Source: Eubacteriaceae bacterium CHKCI004 (GTDB lineage: Bacteria; Bacillota; Clostridia; Lachnospirales; Lachnospiraceae). From it: DNA of 64,000 nucleotides. The notes beneath the pieces were generated by a model. The model saw only the letters and a program-made list of their open reading frames with translations, was not told where the DNA came from and did no database searches. The DNA is taken from assembly GCA_900016875.1 (NCBI GenBank), contig FCNR01000012.1, positions 1 to 64,000 of the forward strand, in the 5' to 3' direction. A program made the translations under genes and the position numbers. The first letter of the stretch is position 1. Every line of letters begins with the position of its first letter. Shown here piece after piece: positions 25,358 to 32,805 of the stretch.

Positions 25358-26266
25358 ATGCTAACAGCTTTTATCAGCCTGATCGCCGCCTTCGGAGGCG
25401 GCGTCTTCGGCGCTTCCATCGGTGCGCTTCCCGCCTTCATCATGACTGGCATTGTCGCTGCCGCAGGAGGAATTCTTTCCTGCGCCGGTATCCCCGAAAT
25501 CAGCGAACTTTTGGTCGACAACATTGCCTTCGGGCCATTTCTGGGTCCTCACGTCTGTTTTGCCGGCGGCGTTGCCGCCGCTGCCTACGCCAAACAGATT
25601 GGCAGGACGGAAAACGGAGCCGACATCGCCACGGCATTAAACGGGCTCGGCGACAGTCTGGTTCTCGTGGTGGGCGGCCTTTTCGGCATGCTCGGGTACA
25701 TCATCGCCGCTGTGGTAAATGCCATCTTTTCACTGACGCCGTTTTACACCGATAATCCGGGCTGCACCGTATTTATCTCTGCGATCATCGTCCGGCTCCT
25801 CTTCGGCACCAGAGGCCTGTGCAGCGCTCCGGAATCCCGGCGACTCTTAAGCAGCGGCTCCCGGTTATCAGTCACTCTCCTGCTCTCCTTCGCCTACTCT
25901 CTGGCCGTATCCGGCGTTTATGTTGCGCTCGCCCTGCAGGGATACGCCCTGCAGCTTGGCTCCTACCACATCGTCATCTTCGGTCTGGCAGCCATGGGAC
26001 TCATCTTCACCGAATTCGGTCAGCCATACTTCGGCTGGCATCACATCGGCATCATCTCCGCCGAAGCTGTCATGTGCGGCTGGACCTGCGGTCTGGGCGC
26101 CGGTTCTCTCATTCCGGGCATTGTCTTCGGGCTGTTGGCCGGCATCATCGGAGATATCGAAGGAAATGCATGGAACACCGACGTGGACTCCCACATCGAT
26201 CCGCCGGCAACGGCAATCTTTATCTGCACCATCCTGATCTCCATTATGTATGTGATTCTCGGATAA
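25358..26266 (+). CDS. polytopic membrane protein of unknown function
   Basis: Unrecognised 302-residue integral membrane protein. About seven to eight hydrophobic segments rich in Gly and Ala are visible, including FIMTGIVAAAGGILSCAGIP, SLVLVVGGLFGMLGYIIAAV and IVFGLLAGIIGDIEG. A conserved-looking cytoplasmic or pore motif NTDVDSHIDPPATAIF lies near the C-terminus. The Gly-rich repeated helices suggest a channel or transporter. The start is firm (AAAGGAGGATTTTCAC before ATG 25358). It is monocistronic, divergent from the MtnK-like gene and followed by a terminator. Confidence 0.7.
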   Translation: MLTAFISLIAAFGGGVFGASIGALPAFIMTGIVAAAGGILSCAGIPEISELLVDNIAFGPFLGPHVCFAGGVAAAAYAKQIGRTENGADIATALNGLGDSLVLVVGGLFGMLGYIIAAVVNAIFSLTPFYTDNPGCTVFISAIIVRLLFGTRGLCSAPESRRLLSSGSRLSVTLLLSFAYSLAVSGVYVALALQGYALQLGSYHIVIFGLAAMGLIFTEFGQPYFGWHHIGIISAEAVMCGWTCGLGAGSLIPGIVFGLLAGIIGDIEGNAWNTDVDSHIDPPATAIFICTILISIMYVILG

Positions 26267-26271
26267 AAACA

Positions 26272-26294
26272 AATCCTGCTTTGCAGGATTTTCC
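26272..26294 (+). terminator. intrinsic terminator
   Basis: Arms AATCCTGC and GCAGGATT with a TTT loop, five bases after the membrane-protein stop codon; followed by TTCC, so a short T-run. Confidence 0.65.
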
Positions 26295-26300
26295 GCCTGC

Positions 26301-26321
26301 GGCGGGTCGCTTTGGCGACAT
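26301..26321. repeat. intergenic repeat with GTCGC/GCGAC stem, copy 1
   Basis: GGCGGGTCGCTTTGGCGACA, nearly identical (two loop changes) to 42863-42883. The GTCGC and GCGAC arms form a small hairpin and the differences lie only in the loop. Confidence 0.5.
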
Positions 26322-26328
26322 TTCTAAT

Positions 26329-26352
26329 CCGGGGCAGCGTTCTCTGCCCCGG
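26329..26352. other. strong G+C-rich hairpin
   Basis: Perfect 9-bp arms CCGGGGCAG (26329-26337) and CTGCCCCGG (26344-26352). No long T-run follows; it may stabilise a transcript end or be part of the adjacent repeat. Confidence 0.45.
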
Positions 26353-26501
26353 AATTATCTTCACATTTCCTTCATAATCTTCTCAAAAAGTCTTCAATAT
26401 TCCCTCACAAATCGTTCACAGACTCCCGGTACAATAAAACCATCAAATAACTTAATAGTTATTTTTGATATAAATTTTTTCATACTTTTCTCTCCTCTTA
26501 G

Positions 26502-26528
26502 GCCGGCAGAACGCCGGCTTATTTTTTT
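26502..26528 (+). terminator. orphan intrinsic terminator
   Basis: GCCGGC, five-base loop, GCCGGC, then TTATTTTTTT. No coding gene ends just upstream on the plus strand; the preceding ~150 bases are A+T-rich and could encode a small RNA. Confidence 0.6.
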
Positions 26529-26601
26529 GTCTTTTCAAAATCATATATTTGTGATAGTATATTTTTATTCTTTTTACTATCATTTCGATGTTCTATAAAA
26601 A

Positions 26602-26607
26602 TATAAT
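26602..26607 (+). promoter_or_regulatory. -10 box of the holin-like toxin gene
   Basis: TATAAT at 26602-26607. Start of transcription would fall near 26614, so that the RNA begins with the arm CAACTGGGAA that can pair with the 3' end. The -35 region is not clear. Confidence 0.5.
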
Positions 26608-26620
26608 ACTCTTACCCGGG

Positions 26621-26860
26621 CAACTGGGAAGGGGCAGCTCCCACCTGTTTCGGAGGTCTTACGAAAGGGGTGGTAATTATGAGTACATATGAAGAATTTA
26701 TGATTATCATTGCTGTTGCAAGTTTAATCGTATCTATCCTAAACATGAAAAATAAGAAGTAGCCGTCCCGCTCTTGGTAAAAGTTTGGACAACTACTTCT
26801 TTAAAGTAAAAATCTGAAATTTTCCCGAGACAGATGGGGTGCGACCATCTTTCCCAGTTG
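26621..26860 (+). other. long-range 5'-3' pairing arms around the toxin gene
   Basis: CAACTGGGAA (26621-26630) is the exact complement of TTCCCAGTTG (26851-26860), extended by G-U pairs on both sides. A stem AGATGG/CCATCT (26832-26850) lies next to the 3' arm. Head-to-tail pairing of this kind hides the ribosome binding site in several type I toxin mRNAs. Confidence 0.5.
26679..26762 (+). CDS. 27-residue putative holin-like toxin (type I TA)
   Basis: Tiny membrane peptide: MSTYEEF, then a single hydrophobic helix (MIIIAVASLIVSIL), then the basic tail NMKNKK. This is the layout of the putative holin-like toxin family (Hol_Tox) of Firmicutes type I toxin-antitoxin loci. A strong ribosome binding site (GAAAGGGGTGG) precedes ATG 26679. 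The 5' leader and 3' region can pair over a long distance, as in other type I toxin mRNAs. The antitoxin RNA was not identified; a convergent or antisense transcript is expected. Confidence 0.7.
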   Translation: MSTYEEFMIIIAVASLIVSILNMKNKK

Positions 26861-26912
26861 TCTTGTTAAGCATATTATATGGGCAATATGCTCAAATGTC
26901 AAATAAAAATAA

Positions 26913-26985
<73 letters not shown>

Positions 26986-27067
26986 ATCTGCTGCGAACTC
27001 ACAGCAGTGTTATTTTACTATATAGGCTGTCAGATTGTCAAGGAAATATTCGCGGAATCCGCGCCAT

Positions 27068-28156
27068 CTACAGCAGTCGTTTCAGCCCCGGCACCTGCTT
27101 CAGAATGAGAGTCAGCACATAGCCGGCTGCAAAGACAACTGCACATAGCAGCAGAGCCGCCAGCATCTGATTCATATGCCAGCTTACGCGGAACACATCC
27201 CATAATCCTGAGAAATATTCTTTGATGAGCATATGGAGTAAATAAATACCAAAAGTACAGCTTCCCAGCGATACAATGATCTTTTTGATCCGCGCCGGGA
27301 CACACTGTCCGGCTTTGCCGGACCAGAAGTATTTCATCGCCATATAGATCGCTATACACGGCAGCAGGATGAAAGCAGAATGAAAGTCCTGAGACTTTTC
27401 TTTTGTACATACGCCGGTAACGCCATGCATATAATATATCATGCCGCAAGTGAGGAGAATTCCTGTGACTCCCAGCAGAATCCATCGCCATATCGTCCTG
27501 ACAGTACATTTCTTCCAGTCGTATACGTTTTCGAGATAATAACCAAGGAGAGGCCAGAAAACCGTATCGGCCAGTATCCATTCCGGACGCAGTTTCTTGT
27601 ACATCACCAGATCTCCCTGAAACAGAAGATAGTCCAGACATGGAATTACGGAGATAAAAAGCAGATAAAGCAAAATGAGATATTTGTAGTAGTTTTCCGA
27701 CATGCTTTTTACAATCATCCGAAGAAACGGCAGCGTCATCAGCAAGGCAATATATGCATAAATGTACCAGTAGGCATAGGTTGCCCGTTCCATATACAGT
27801 TTCCTGATAAAATCCGGTACGGTCATGGTCCGGCCTGGATCATGCAGTCCCAGTCCCACATAGGTTATCACGGAAAAGATAAACAGCGCCAATGCCATTC
27901 TCACAATTTTTTCCGACTATATCTTTTTTAAAGAGCTATCTTTTTTCAAAAGCAGCGCTCCCGCTATCATAAAAAATAACGGGACTGATATTTTGCAGAG
28001 TACTGATATAAACATATACAGCCAATAGGGGAGACTTCCCCTGTCATAACCTGCAAATAAAAAGAACCCGTCGTTTCCCGTATGATTAAATATAACAAAG
28101 TATGCCGCAAGAATGCGGATACATTCAATATGAATCAAGTTACGTTCCTTCTTCAT
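27068..28156 (-). pseudogene. acyltransferase_3-family membrane protein with in-frame TAG
   Basis: Integral membrane O-acyltransferase related to OafA/WecH, about 362 codons. The N-terminus has the family start IHIECIRILAAYFVIFNHTG. Nine to ten hydrophobic segments follow, and near the C-terminus is a typical FGIYLLHMLIKEYF. A single TAG at 27917-27919 interrupts the frame after LLLKKDSSLKKI, and reading continues in the same frame as SEKIVRMALALF. So this is one gene broken by a nonsense change, not two genes. Sequencing error or suppression cannot be excluded. Confidence 0.82.
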
Positions 28157-28225
28157 TTTTTCACCACATTTCTTCTGCCAATTAAAAACGACATGACAGA
28201 GGTCTTCTCTCTCATGCCGTTATTT

Positions 28226-28498
28226 TTACAGATACTGTCGGAGCCATTCCGCCATTTCTTCGTATGCTTTTTTCTGCAAGGAATAATATGTCCACTTCCC
28301 ATTTTTTCTTGCCTGCACAATACCGGCGCTCAGCAAAATCCGCATATGATGGGAAAGCGTGGATTGTCCGAAATCCATTTCAGCCAGCAGCTCGCTGGCA
28401 TTATACTCTCTTTCATGCAGCAATTCGAGAATCTTCAGCCGGTTCTCGTCCGACATTGCTTTAAATACTCTGGCCTGGACAATGTATTTTTTATTCAT
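28226..28498 (-). CDS. ArsR-family winged-helix regulator
   Basis: Small winged-helix repressor of 90 residues. Family features are VFKAMSDENRLKILELL, the recognition helix region in MDFGQSTLSHHMRILLSAGI, and the wing QARKNGKWTYYSL. No CxC-type metal site is visible in helix 3, so it may sense something other than metals. ATG 28498 has AAAGGAG nine bases upstream. It lies 30 bases downstream of serine acetyltransferase on the opposite order of transcription flow (cysE first), so co-transcription is possible. Confidence 0.82.
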   Translation of the reverse strand: MNKKYIVQARVFKAMSDENRLKILELLHEREYNASELLAEMDFGQSTLSHHMRILLSAGIVQARKNGKWTYYSLQKKAYEEMAEWLRQYL

Positions 28499-28528
28499 AC
28501 TCACATACTCCTTTGCAAACAAACGTTA

Positions 28529-29491
28529 TTAAATCTCCCAAAGTCCTTCTTTATTCTCCATGCCCTGCAGCTCTACCTTTACGTTGGAATCTTTGATCTG
28601 CAGTTCCGGATTCTTTACGATTACTTTGGTAAACGGAGGTACGGACTTGGTCACGAACGCGCCGCCGGAAACGATGACGCCCTCTCCGATCACTGTTTCA
28701 CCGCCGAGGATGGAAGCACCGGAATATACGGTTACATGATCTTCAATTGTAGGATGACGCTTCTTGCCGGACAGCTTCTGTCCGCTCCTGGTGGACAAGG
28801 CGCCCAGGGTAACGCCCTGATAGAGTTTGACATAGTTGCCGATCTCTGTGGTCTCACCGATAACTACGCCTGTACCGTGGTCGATGAAGAAGTATTCGCC
28901 GATGGTGGCGCCGGAGTTGATATCGATTCCAGTCCGGCTGTGGGCGTACTCCGTCATGATACGGGGCAGGAACGGCACATCCTGCACATAGAATTCATGG
29001 GCAATCCGGTATACAAAGATAGCAAAAAGTCCCGGATAAGAGAACACCACTTCCTCCCGGCTTTTTGCCGCCGGGTCTCCGTCATATCCTGCCTGCACAT
29101 CTTTCATGAGCATCTGCTGAATGTCAGGCAGCCGGCGGAAGAACTCCGCGCAAATATCTTCTGCCCTGCTGTCAATCTCCTCTCTGCTGTATTTATCATA
29201 ATCTCTGTAATACAGAGAGGCCGCCACCTCTTTCTTCAGAGAAGTATAAACATGGGTAAGCCGGTCTCCGATGAAATAATCCGGCGAAATCACCGTAATG
29301 TTCTCATCGCCAAAAAATCCGGGAAACATCACTCTCCGCAGGTCTTTCAGAATACCGATGATACTTCCCCGGTCCGGCAGATGCCGGTTCCCCTTGGAAA
29401 CAATAAAGTCCATACTATGACAGTTCTCTGTCATTCTGGCGGAAGCGTTTAATATTAAATCTTTCATTGATGTACTGATTGATTCATTCAT
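28529..29491 (-). CDS. cysE: serine O-acetyltransferase (CysE/SatA/EpsC type)
   Basis: Makes O-acetylserine from serine and acetyl-CoA, the first step of cysteine synthesis. Length is 320 residues, the long form with an N-terminal helical domain (residues 1-170). The left-handed beta-helix follows, with the active-site motifs DINSGATIGEYFFIDHGTGV and the hexapeptide repeats up to GGAFVTKSVPPFTKV. The His in FFIDHGTG is the expected catalytic residue. There are no other cysteine genes nearby. It probably ends in one transcript with the downstream ArsR gene. Confidence 0.92.
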   Translation of the reverse strand: MNESISTSMKDLILNASARMTENCHSMDFIVSKGNRHLPDRGSIIGILKDLRRVMFPGFFGDENITVISPDYFIGDRLTHVYTSLKKEVAASLYYRDYDKYSREEIDSRAEDICAEFFRRLPDIQQMLMKDVQAGYDGDPAAKSREEVVFSYPGLFAIFVYRIAHEFYVQDVPFLPRIMTEYAHSRTGIDINSGATIGEYFFIDHGTGVVIGETTEIGNYVKLYQGVTLGALSTRSGQKLSGKKRHPTIEDHVTVYSGASILGGETVIGEGVIVSGGAFVTKSVPPFTKVIVKNPELQIKDSNVKVELQGMENKEGLWEI

Positions 29492-29574
29492 AGTCTAATC
29501 TCCGTCTGTCTGGTCTACTGGCTAGATTATAACAAACCGCCGCAAAAAAAACAATGAAATTCCTCCAGTCTGTA

Positions 29575-29925
29575 TCAGAATCCCCCGCCGGAAACATCCA
29601 TTTTCCCGTCGTCACTGGCCGCAGTACCGCTGGCACCGCACCAGTTGCAGACCACCTTGTCGGAACCGTCATAACAGCTGACTTTGCCGCAGCTTCCGCA
29701 GACGAAACATTTCTTCGCGCCGCAGTATGGGCAGCCCGGATACTCCTCATCGGTGTAAAAGCTTCCGGTAAAGTTTATCTTGTCAAAGCCTTCCTTCTCC
29801 GCCATCTCTTCTTTTATCTTAAAGGCCCAGGTGCGGACCCAGTCGTTGTCCCGTTTTTCAATCCGGATTCCGTACAGTTTATCGCTGGCGCATTTGGCCA
29901 GGATCACGCTAGCTTCTTTTTTCAT
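29575..29925 (-). CDS. TerY-C-like zinc-binding protein
   Basis: 116-residue protein and last gene of the TerY-P cluster. The C-terminal half has two Cys pairs in zinc-ribbon arrangement: GCPYCGAKKCFVCGSCGKVS, then CNWCGASG. This matches the TerY-C metal-binding region seen alone or fused in vWA/PP2C/kinase clusters. The N-terminal part (ILAKCASDKLYGIRIEKRDN) is a small alpha/beta region. ATG 29925 has GAGGAGG upstream and overlaps the PP2C stop by 17 bases, showing translational coupling. Role unknown. Confidence 0.7.
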   Translation of the reverse strand: MKKEASVILAKCASDKLYGIRIEKRDNDWVRTWAFKIKEEMAEKEGFDKINFTGSFYTDEEYPGCPYCGAKKCFVCGSCGKVSCYDGSDKVVCNWCGASGTAASDDGKMDVSGGGF

Positions 29926-30739
29926 GATATTCCTCCTCGCATGTCTCCTCTGTATACACAAATGCAATGGAAATGTCGTCTCCGCTGCCCTCCCTCGTTC
30001 TTTTCTCGAAGTTTCGGCGCAGGCTCTTTTCCATCCGCTCCTTATCACCGAACATCTGTGACAGCAGACCGTGATATTTCAGAAAATCTTCCTCGCTGGC
30101 GAAGGATTTGAACAGCCCGTCGGTGGAGACGAACAGCGCCTTCACCGGCTCCTCCGTATACCAGTGTTCGAAGAAATGTATCGCATCGGTATTGCAGAGA
30201 GATGACGTATAATTGGCGTGGGAATTCTTATCCTCCACCGGGATAAAAATGTGTCCCGCCGCATCCAGCACCACAAAACCGCCGTCGCCCAGCACCAGCC
30301 CGAAGGAAAAACCGTCGGCTATGACCGCCGCCAGCACCGTGCTGCCGTAGATCACCGCCGTGCGCAGCTTTCCTCCCGCTGCCGCCTGCTTTTGCTCCTC
30401 TTCCTCAGTGAGAGGATTCTCCAGATGGTATTCCTCCACGGCCTCCCGCCATTTCATGAGAATCTGCTTCTCCATCTGACTAAGGATGAACTCCGGGTGC
30501 GCCCGAAACTGCTCCCGGAAGTCCGCCCGGCTCATGTAGTTCTTCAAAAGTTCCACAGTAATCTTCACCGCAATCCGGGAACCTGCGTCGCTCCGGAAAT
30601 GTTTTGCGCTGCCGTGGCCGTCCGCCGTCACCGCAATGGCGAAGGAATCGGTCACATACACGCCCGCGCTGTCCTGACACACGATCCCCTTCTGTATATG
30701 GCTGTCGCCGGTTACCGTGGTATGCACTCCCTGAAACAT
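29909..30739 (-). CDS. PP2C-family protein phosphatase of TerY-P triad
   Basis: Metal-dependent Ser/Thr phosphatase of 276 residues. PP2C landmarks are GDSHIQKGIVCQDSAG, then AVTADGHGSAKH (residues 37-48), LGDGGFVVL, FVSTDGLFKSF and the C-terminal GSGDDISIAFVY. All metal-binding Asp positions appear present, so it should be active. ATG 30739 follows the vWA stop by one base, so it is co-translated. It would oppose the cluster kinase, with the vWA proteins as likely clients or scaffolds. Confidence 0.88.
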   Translation of the reverse strand: MFQGVHTTVTGDSHIQKGIVCQDSAGVYVTDSFAIAVTADGHGSAKHFRSDAGSRIAVKITVELLKNYMSRADFREQFRAHPEFILSQMEKQILMKWREAVEEYHLENPLTEEEEQKQAAAGGKLRTAVIYGSTVLAAVIADGFSFGLVLGDGGFVVLDAAGHIFIPVEDKNSHANYTSSLCNTDAIHFFEHWYTEEPVKALFVSTDGLFKSFASEEDFLKYHGLLSQMFGDKERMEKSLRRNFEKRTREGSGDDISIAFVYTEETCEEEYHEKRS

Positions 30740-30740
30740 T

Positions 30741-31547
30741 CTACCAGCCCTCATCGAACTCAATGTCCAGGTCATCAAGATCCTCCAGATCTTCCACGCC
30801 CAGCACATCCTGCTTGATTTCCTGCACGGCTTCCACCATCTGTTCCTTCTTAGCGCCCGCCACATCGGCAATGGAGCGCTCTCCGCCGGCGTCGGTCAGA
30901 GTCATGCTGGTGCTTCCAATCTTGGAGGAAGTCACCGCGATCTCCCGAACCAGCTTCCGCAGCATTTCCGCGCCGCAGGCCTGGAGCACCAGTTCCTCGT
31001 CATCGGTAAATTCATGGAGCACATCCATGTCCACGTTGGAACCGATGGCCAGAGCAATCTTCAGGCCATACTGGAACCAGCGGTTCTTTTTCAGCAATTC
31101 AAAACCTTTTTTGTAATTATCGGTCGGATACCCGTCCGTCAGCAGGAAAATCACCGGTGCATAGGATAAAGACGGCGAGCGGAGGAATCCATTTCTGGAT
31201 AATTTCAGATTCAGCTCCTCGCATGCCTCTCCCAGATCTGTCACACCGTCGGCTCTCAGATTCTCCCATCTCTGGTATTCCTCGATCAGCACCGGCTCCG
31301 GCGTCACCCACTCGCAGCCGGAGGAAAAGGACATGACGGCAATCTTCACATCCGTGCCGGCCTCTCCCACGCCGATCAGCTCCGGAAGAATCTCTCCCAT
31401 CACTTTATTTAACGAATCCAGCTTTGATCCCTCCATACTCTTGGAGGTATCCACCAGGAAAAAAATAACCATACTTTTCTTTGCCGGAGGCATCGTCTCC
31501 AGCGGGTCGATGGCGTCTATGCTCTCCTCTCTGTATCTGCTGTTCAT
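30741..31547 (-). CDS. TerY-type vWA protein 2
   Basis: Von Willebrand A domain protein of 268 residues. The MIDAS metal site has DTSKSMEG at residues 33-40, Thr in DGVTDLGEA, and Asp in IFLLTDGYPTD, so metal binding should be intact. The C-terminal tail (residues ~205-268) carries LTDAGGERSIADV and ends in DLDIEFDEGW. It shares about half of its residues with vWA protein 1 at 34232, including the tail end, so they are paralogues by duplication. TerY proteins are thought to assemble stress-response complexes. Confidence 0.85.
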   Translation of the reverse strand: MNSRYREESIDAIDPLETMPPAKKSMVIFFLVDTSKSMEGSKLDSLNKVMGEILPELIGVGEAGTDVKIAVMSFSSGCEWVTPEPVLIEEYQRWENLRADGVTDLGEACEELNLKLSRNGFLRSPSLSYAPVIFLLTDGYPTDNYKKGFELLKKNRWFQYGLKIALAIGSNVDMDVLHEFTDDEELVLQACGAEMLRKLVREIAVTSSKIGSTSMTLTDAGGERSIADVAGAKKEQMVEAVQEIKQDVLGVEDLEDLDDLDIEFDEGW

Positions 31548-31550
31548 TTC

Positions 31551-32714
31551 TCAGACCTCCTCTATATTTCCTGTCTTTCGTTCCGGCGTCAGCCGGAGTC
31601 TCCACTCCTCTCCGGTTTCAAAACGCACCTGCATACCGTTCCAGATAGGAATGCCCTGTCCTTCTTTTATCTCTCTTGTGGTTCCATCGGGGAAAAGGCC
31701 CCGCCAGACGCCTTTACTTACATTTTTGATGCCGTACAGGCCCTTTTTATTCCGGTTTTCTGCCACCAGCGCCGTCACCGTATCCTTGTCAAAGGCGTCT
31801 CTTCCGGTCTGGCACGCGTACAGCTTCACGCCTTCCGCCAAAAGGATCCTATTCATCCCGTCGGTAAGCACGTACCATGTCTTCCCGCAGACCGGACAGC
31901 GGAGCGTACCGTTTTCCTGCGGCAGCAGGCGGTTCGAAAACCCGCGGAAACCGCAGCCGCAGACCTGACAATCCATCATCAGCTGCACCAGCACCTGCTT
32001 CCAGTCCACTTCCGTGGGCCGCAGCTCGCAGAGCGTTCCTCCATCCATAAAAGCCCGCTGAAACATTTTCCTCAACATCTCCGGGTATTCTTCCCAGTAA
32101 TGAATCAATTTATCCTGAATACCTTTAACCGGCGTATTCTCATTCTCACCGATATCCATACAGAACTGTCCCTGCTCCGCCCGGAAAAGCTCCTTTTCCA
32201 GCGGCGAGAGGAAACAACGGTTCACCATCTTCTTCCCCTCGAAGGGAGACCCCGTATGGAAGAAATATTCAAAGAGAAATACCGCCATAAAATACCGGTC
32301 GGTCTCCACCGTAAAAGGCAGCTCCGCCGCGTTGTCTGCCTCTTCGGCAGATGCCGGCGCAGCCATCCGCTCTTTGATGCACTCCACCAGCTCCGGCGCA
32401 AGGAATTCATTGATTATGAGCGGGCCGGCAGACGAATCTTCATACACCATCTCCCCTGTCGCCAGGGAAAACCGGAAGCCATCTGCCGCGTCGCTCTCCC
32501 ACACGCTTCCTTCTCTGTGAAGCTGTTCAAAAAACTCCACAAACCGGAAAGCCCCCTGCAGCAGCGCTTTCATGGACGCAAAGCTGGCAGGCTTTTTCAT
32601 CATTCGTCCCGTCTCCGGGTCCCGCACCAGCCTTGTCTCATCGCAGATTTCCTGCAGCGACACCCAAACTGTTTCTTTCTTTTCATTCATATCTATCTGT
32701 TTCACCGCCATCAT
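31551..32714 (-). CDS. TerY-P cluster pseudokinase (degenerate kinase paralogue)
   Basis: 387-residue protein that aligns with the C-terminal two thirds of the kinase at 32806. Its N-lobe is missing (no glycine loop, no lysine). The catalytic loop SYQDLNDGGFFID of the kinase is SVWESDAADGFRF here, so the catalytic Asp and Asn are gone, and the DFG-equivalent Asp is also lost. It keeps the helical C-lobe (FMAVFLFEYFFHTGSPFEG), the zinc ribbon (CQVCGCG, CPVCGK) and the C-terminal domain (GLYGIKNVSKGVWRGLFPDG). The start is uncertain: ATG 32714 is chosen although its ribosome binding site is weak; the frame is open to 32762. A regulatory role is inferred. Confidence 0.75.
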   Translation of the reverse strand: MMAVKQIDMNEKKETVWVSLQEICDETRLVRDPETGRMMKKPASFASMKALLQGAFRFVEFFEQLHREGSVWESDAADGFRFSLATGEMVYEDSSAGPLIINEFLAPELVECIKERMAAPASAEEADNAAELPFTVETDRYFMAVFLFEYFFHTGSPFEGKKMVNRCFLSPLEKELFRAEQGQFCMDIGENENTPVKGIQDKLIHYWEEYPEMLRKMFQRAFMDGGTLCELRPTEVDWKQVLVQLMMDCQVCGCGFRGFSNRLLPQENGTLRCPVCGKTWYVLTDGMNRILLAEGVKLYACQTGRDAFDKDTVTALVAENRNKKGLYGIKNVSKGVWRGLFPDGTTREIKEGQGIPIWNGMQVRFETGEEWRLRLTPERKTGNIEEV

Positions 32715-32805
32715 TCCGGCATTATGCCTCTTTTTATGTACATGCTGCGCCTTTTGGCACACATGCCTGCTATTCTATGCAGCAGCACTGCTCGTCGCCC
32801 GCAGG

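Noticed and set aside
27917-27919. Pyrrolysine or suppressed UAG in the acyltransferase
   Set aside because: No Pyl system is visible, and acyltransferase_3 proteins are not known to use it; nonsense mutation is simpler.
28082-29452. 456-codon plus-strand frame
   Set aside because: Antisense to the serine acetyltransferase and ArsR genes, which have clear motifs.
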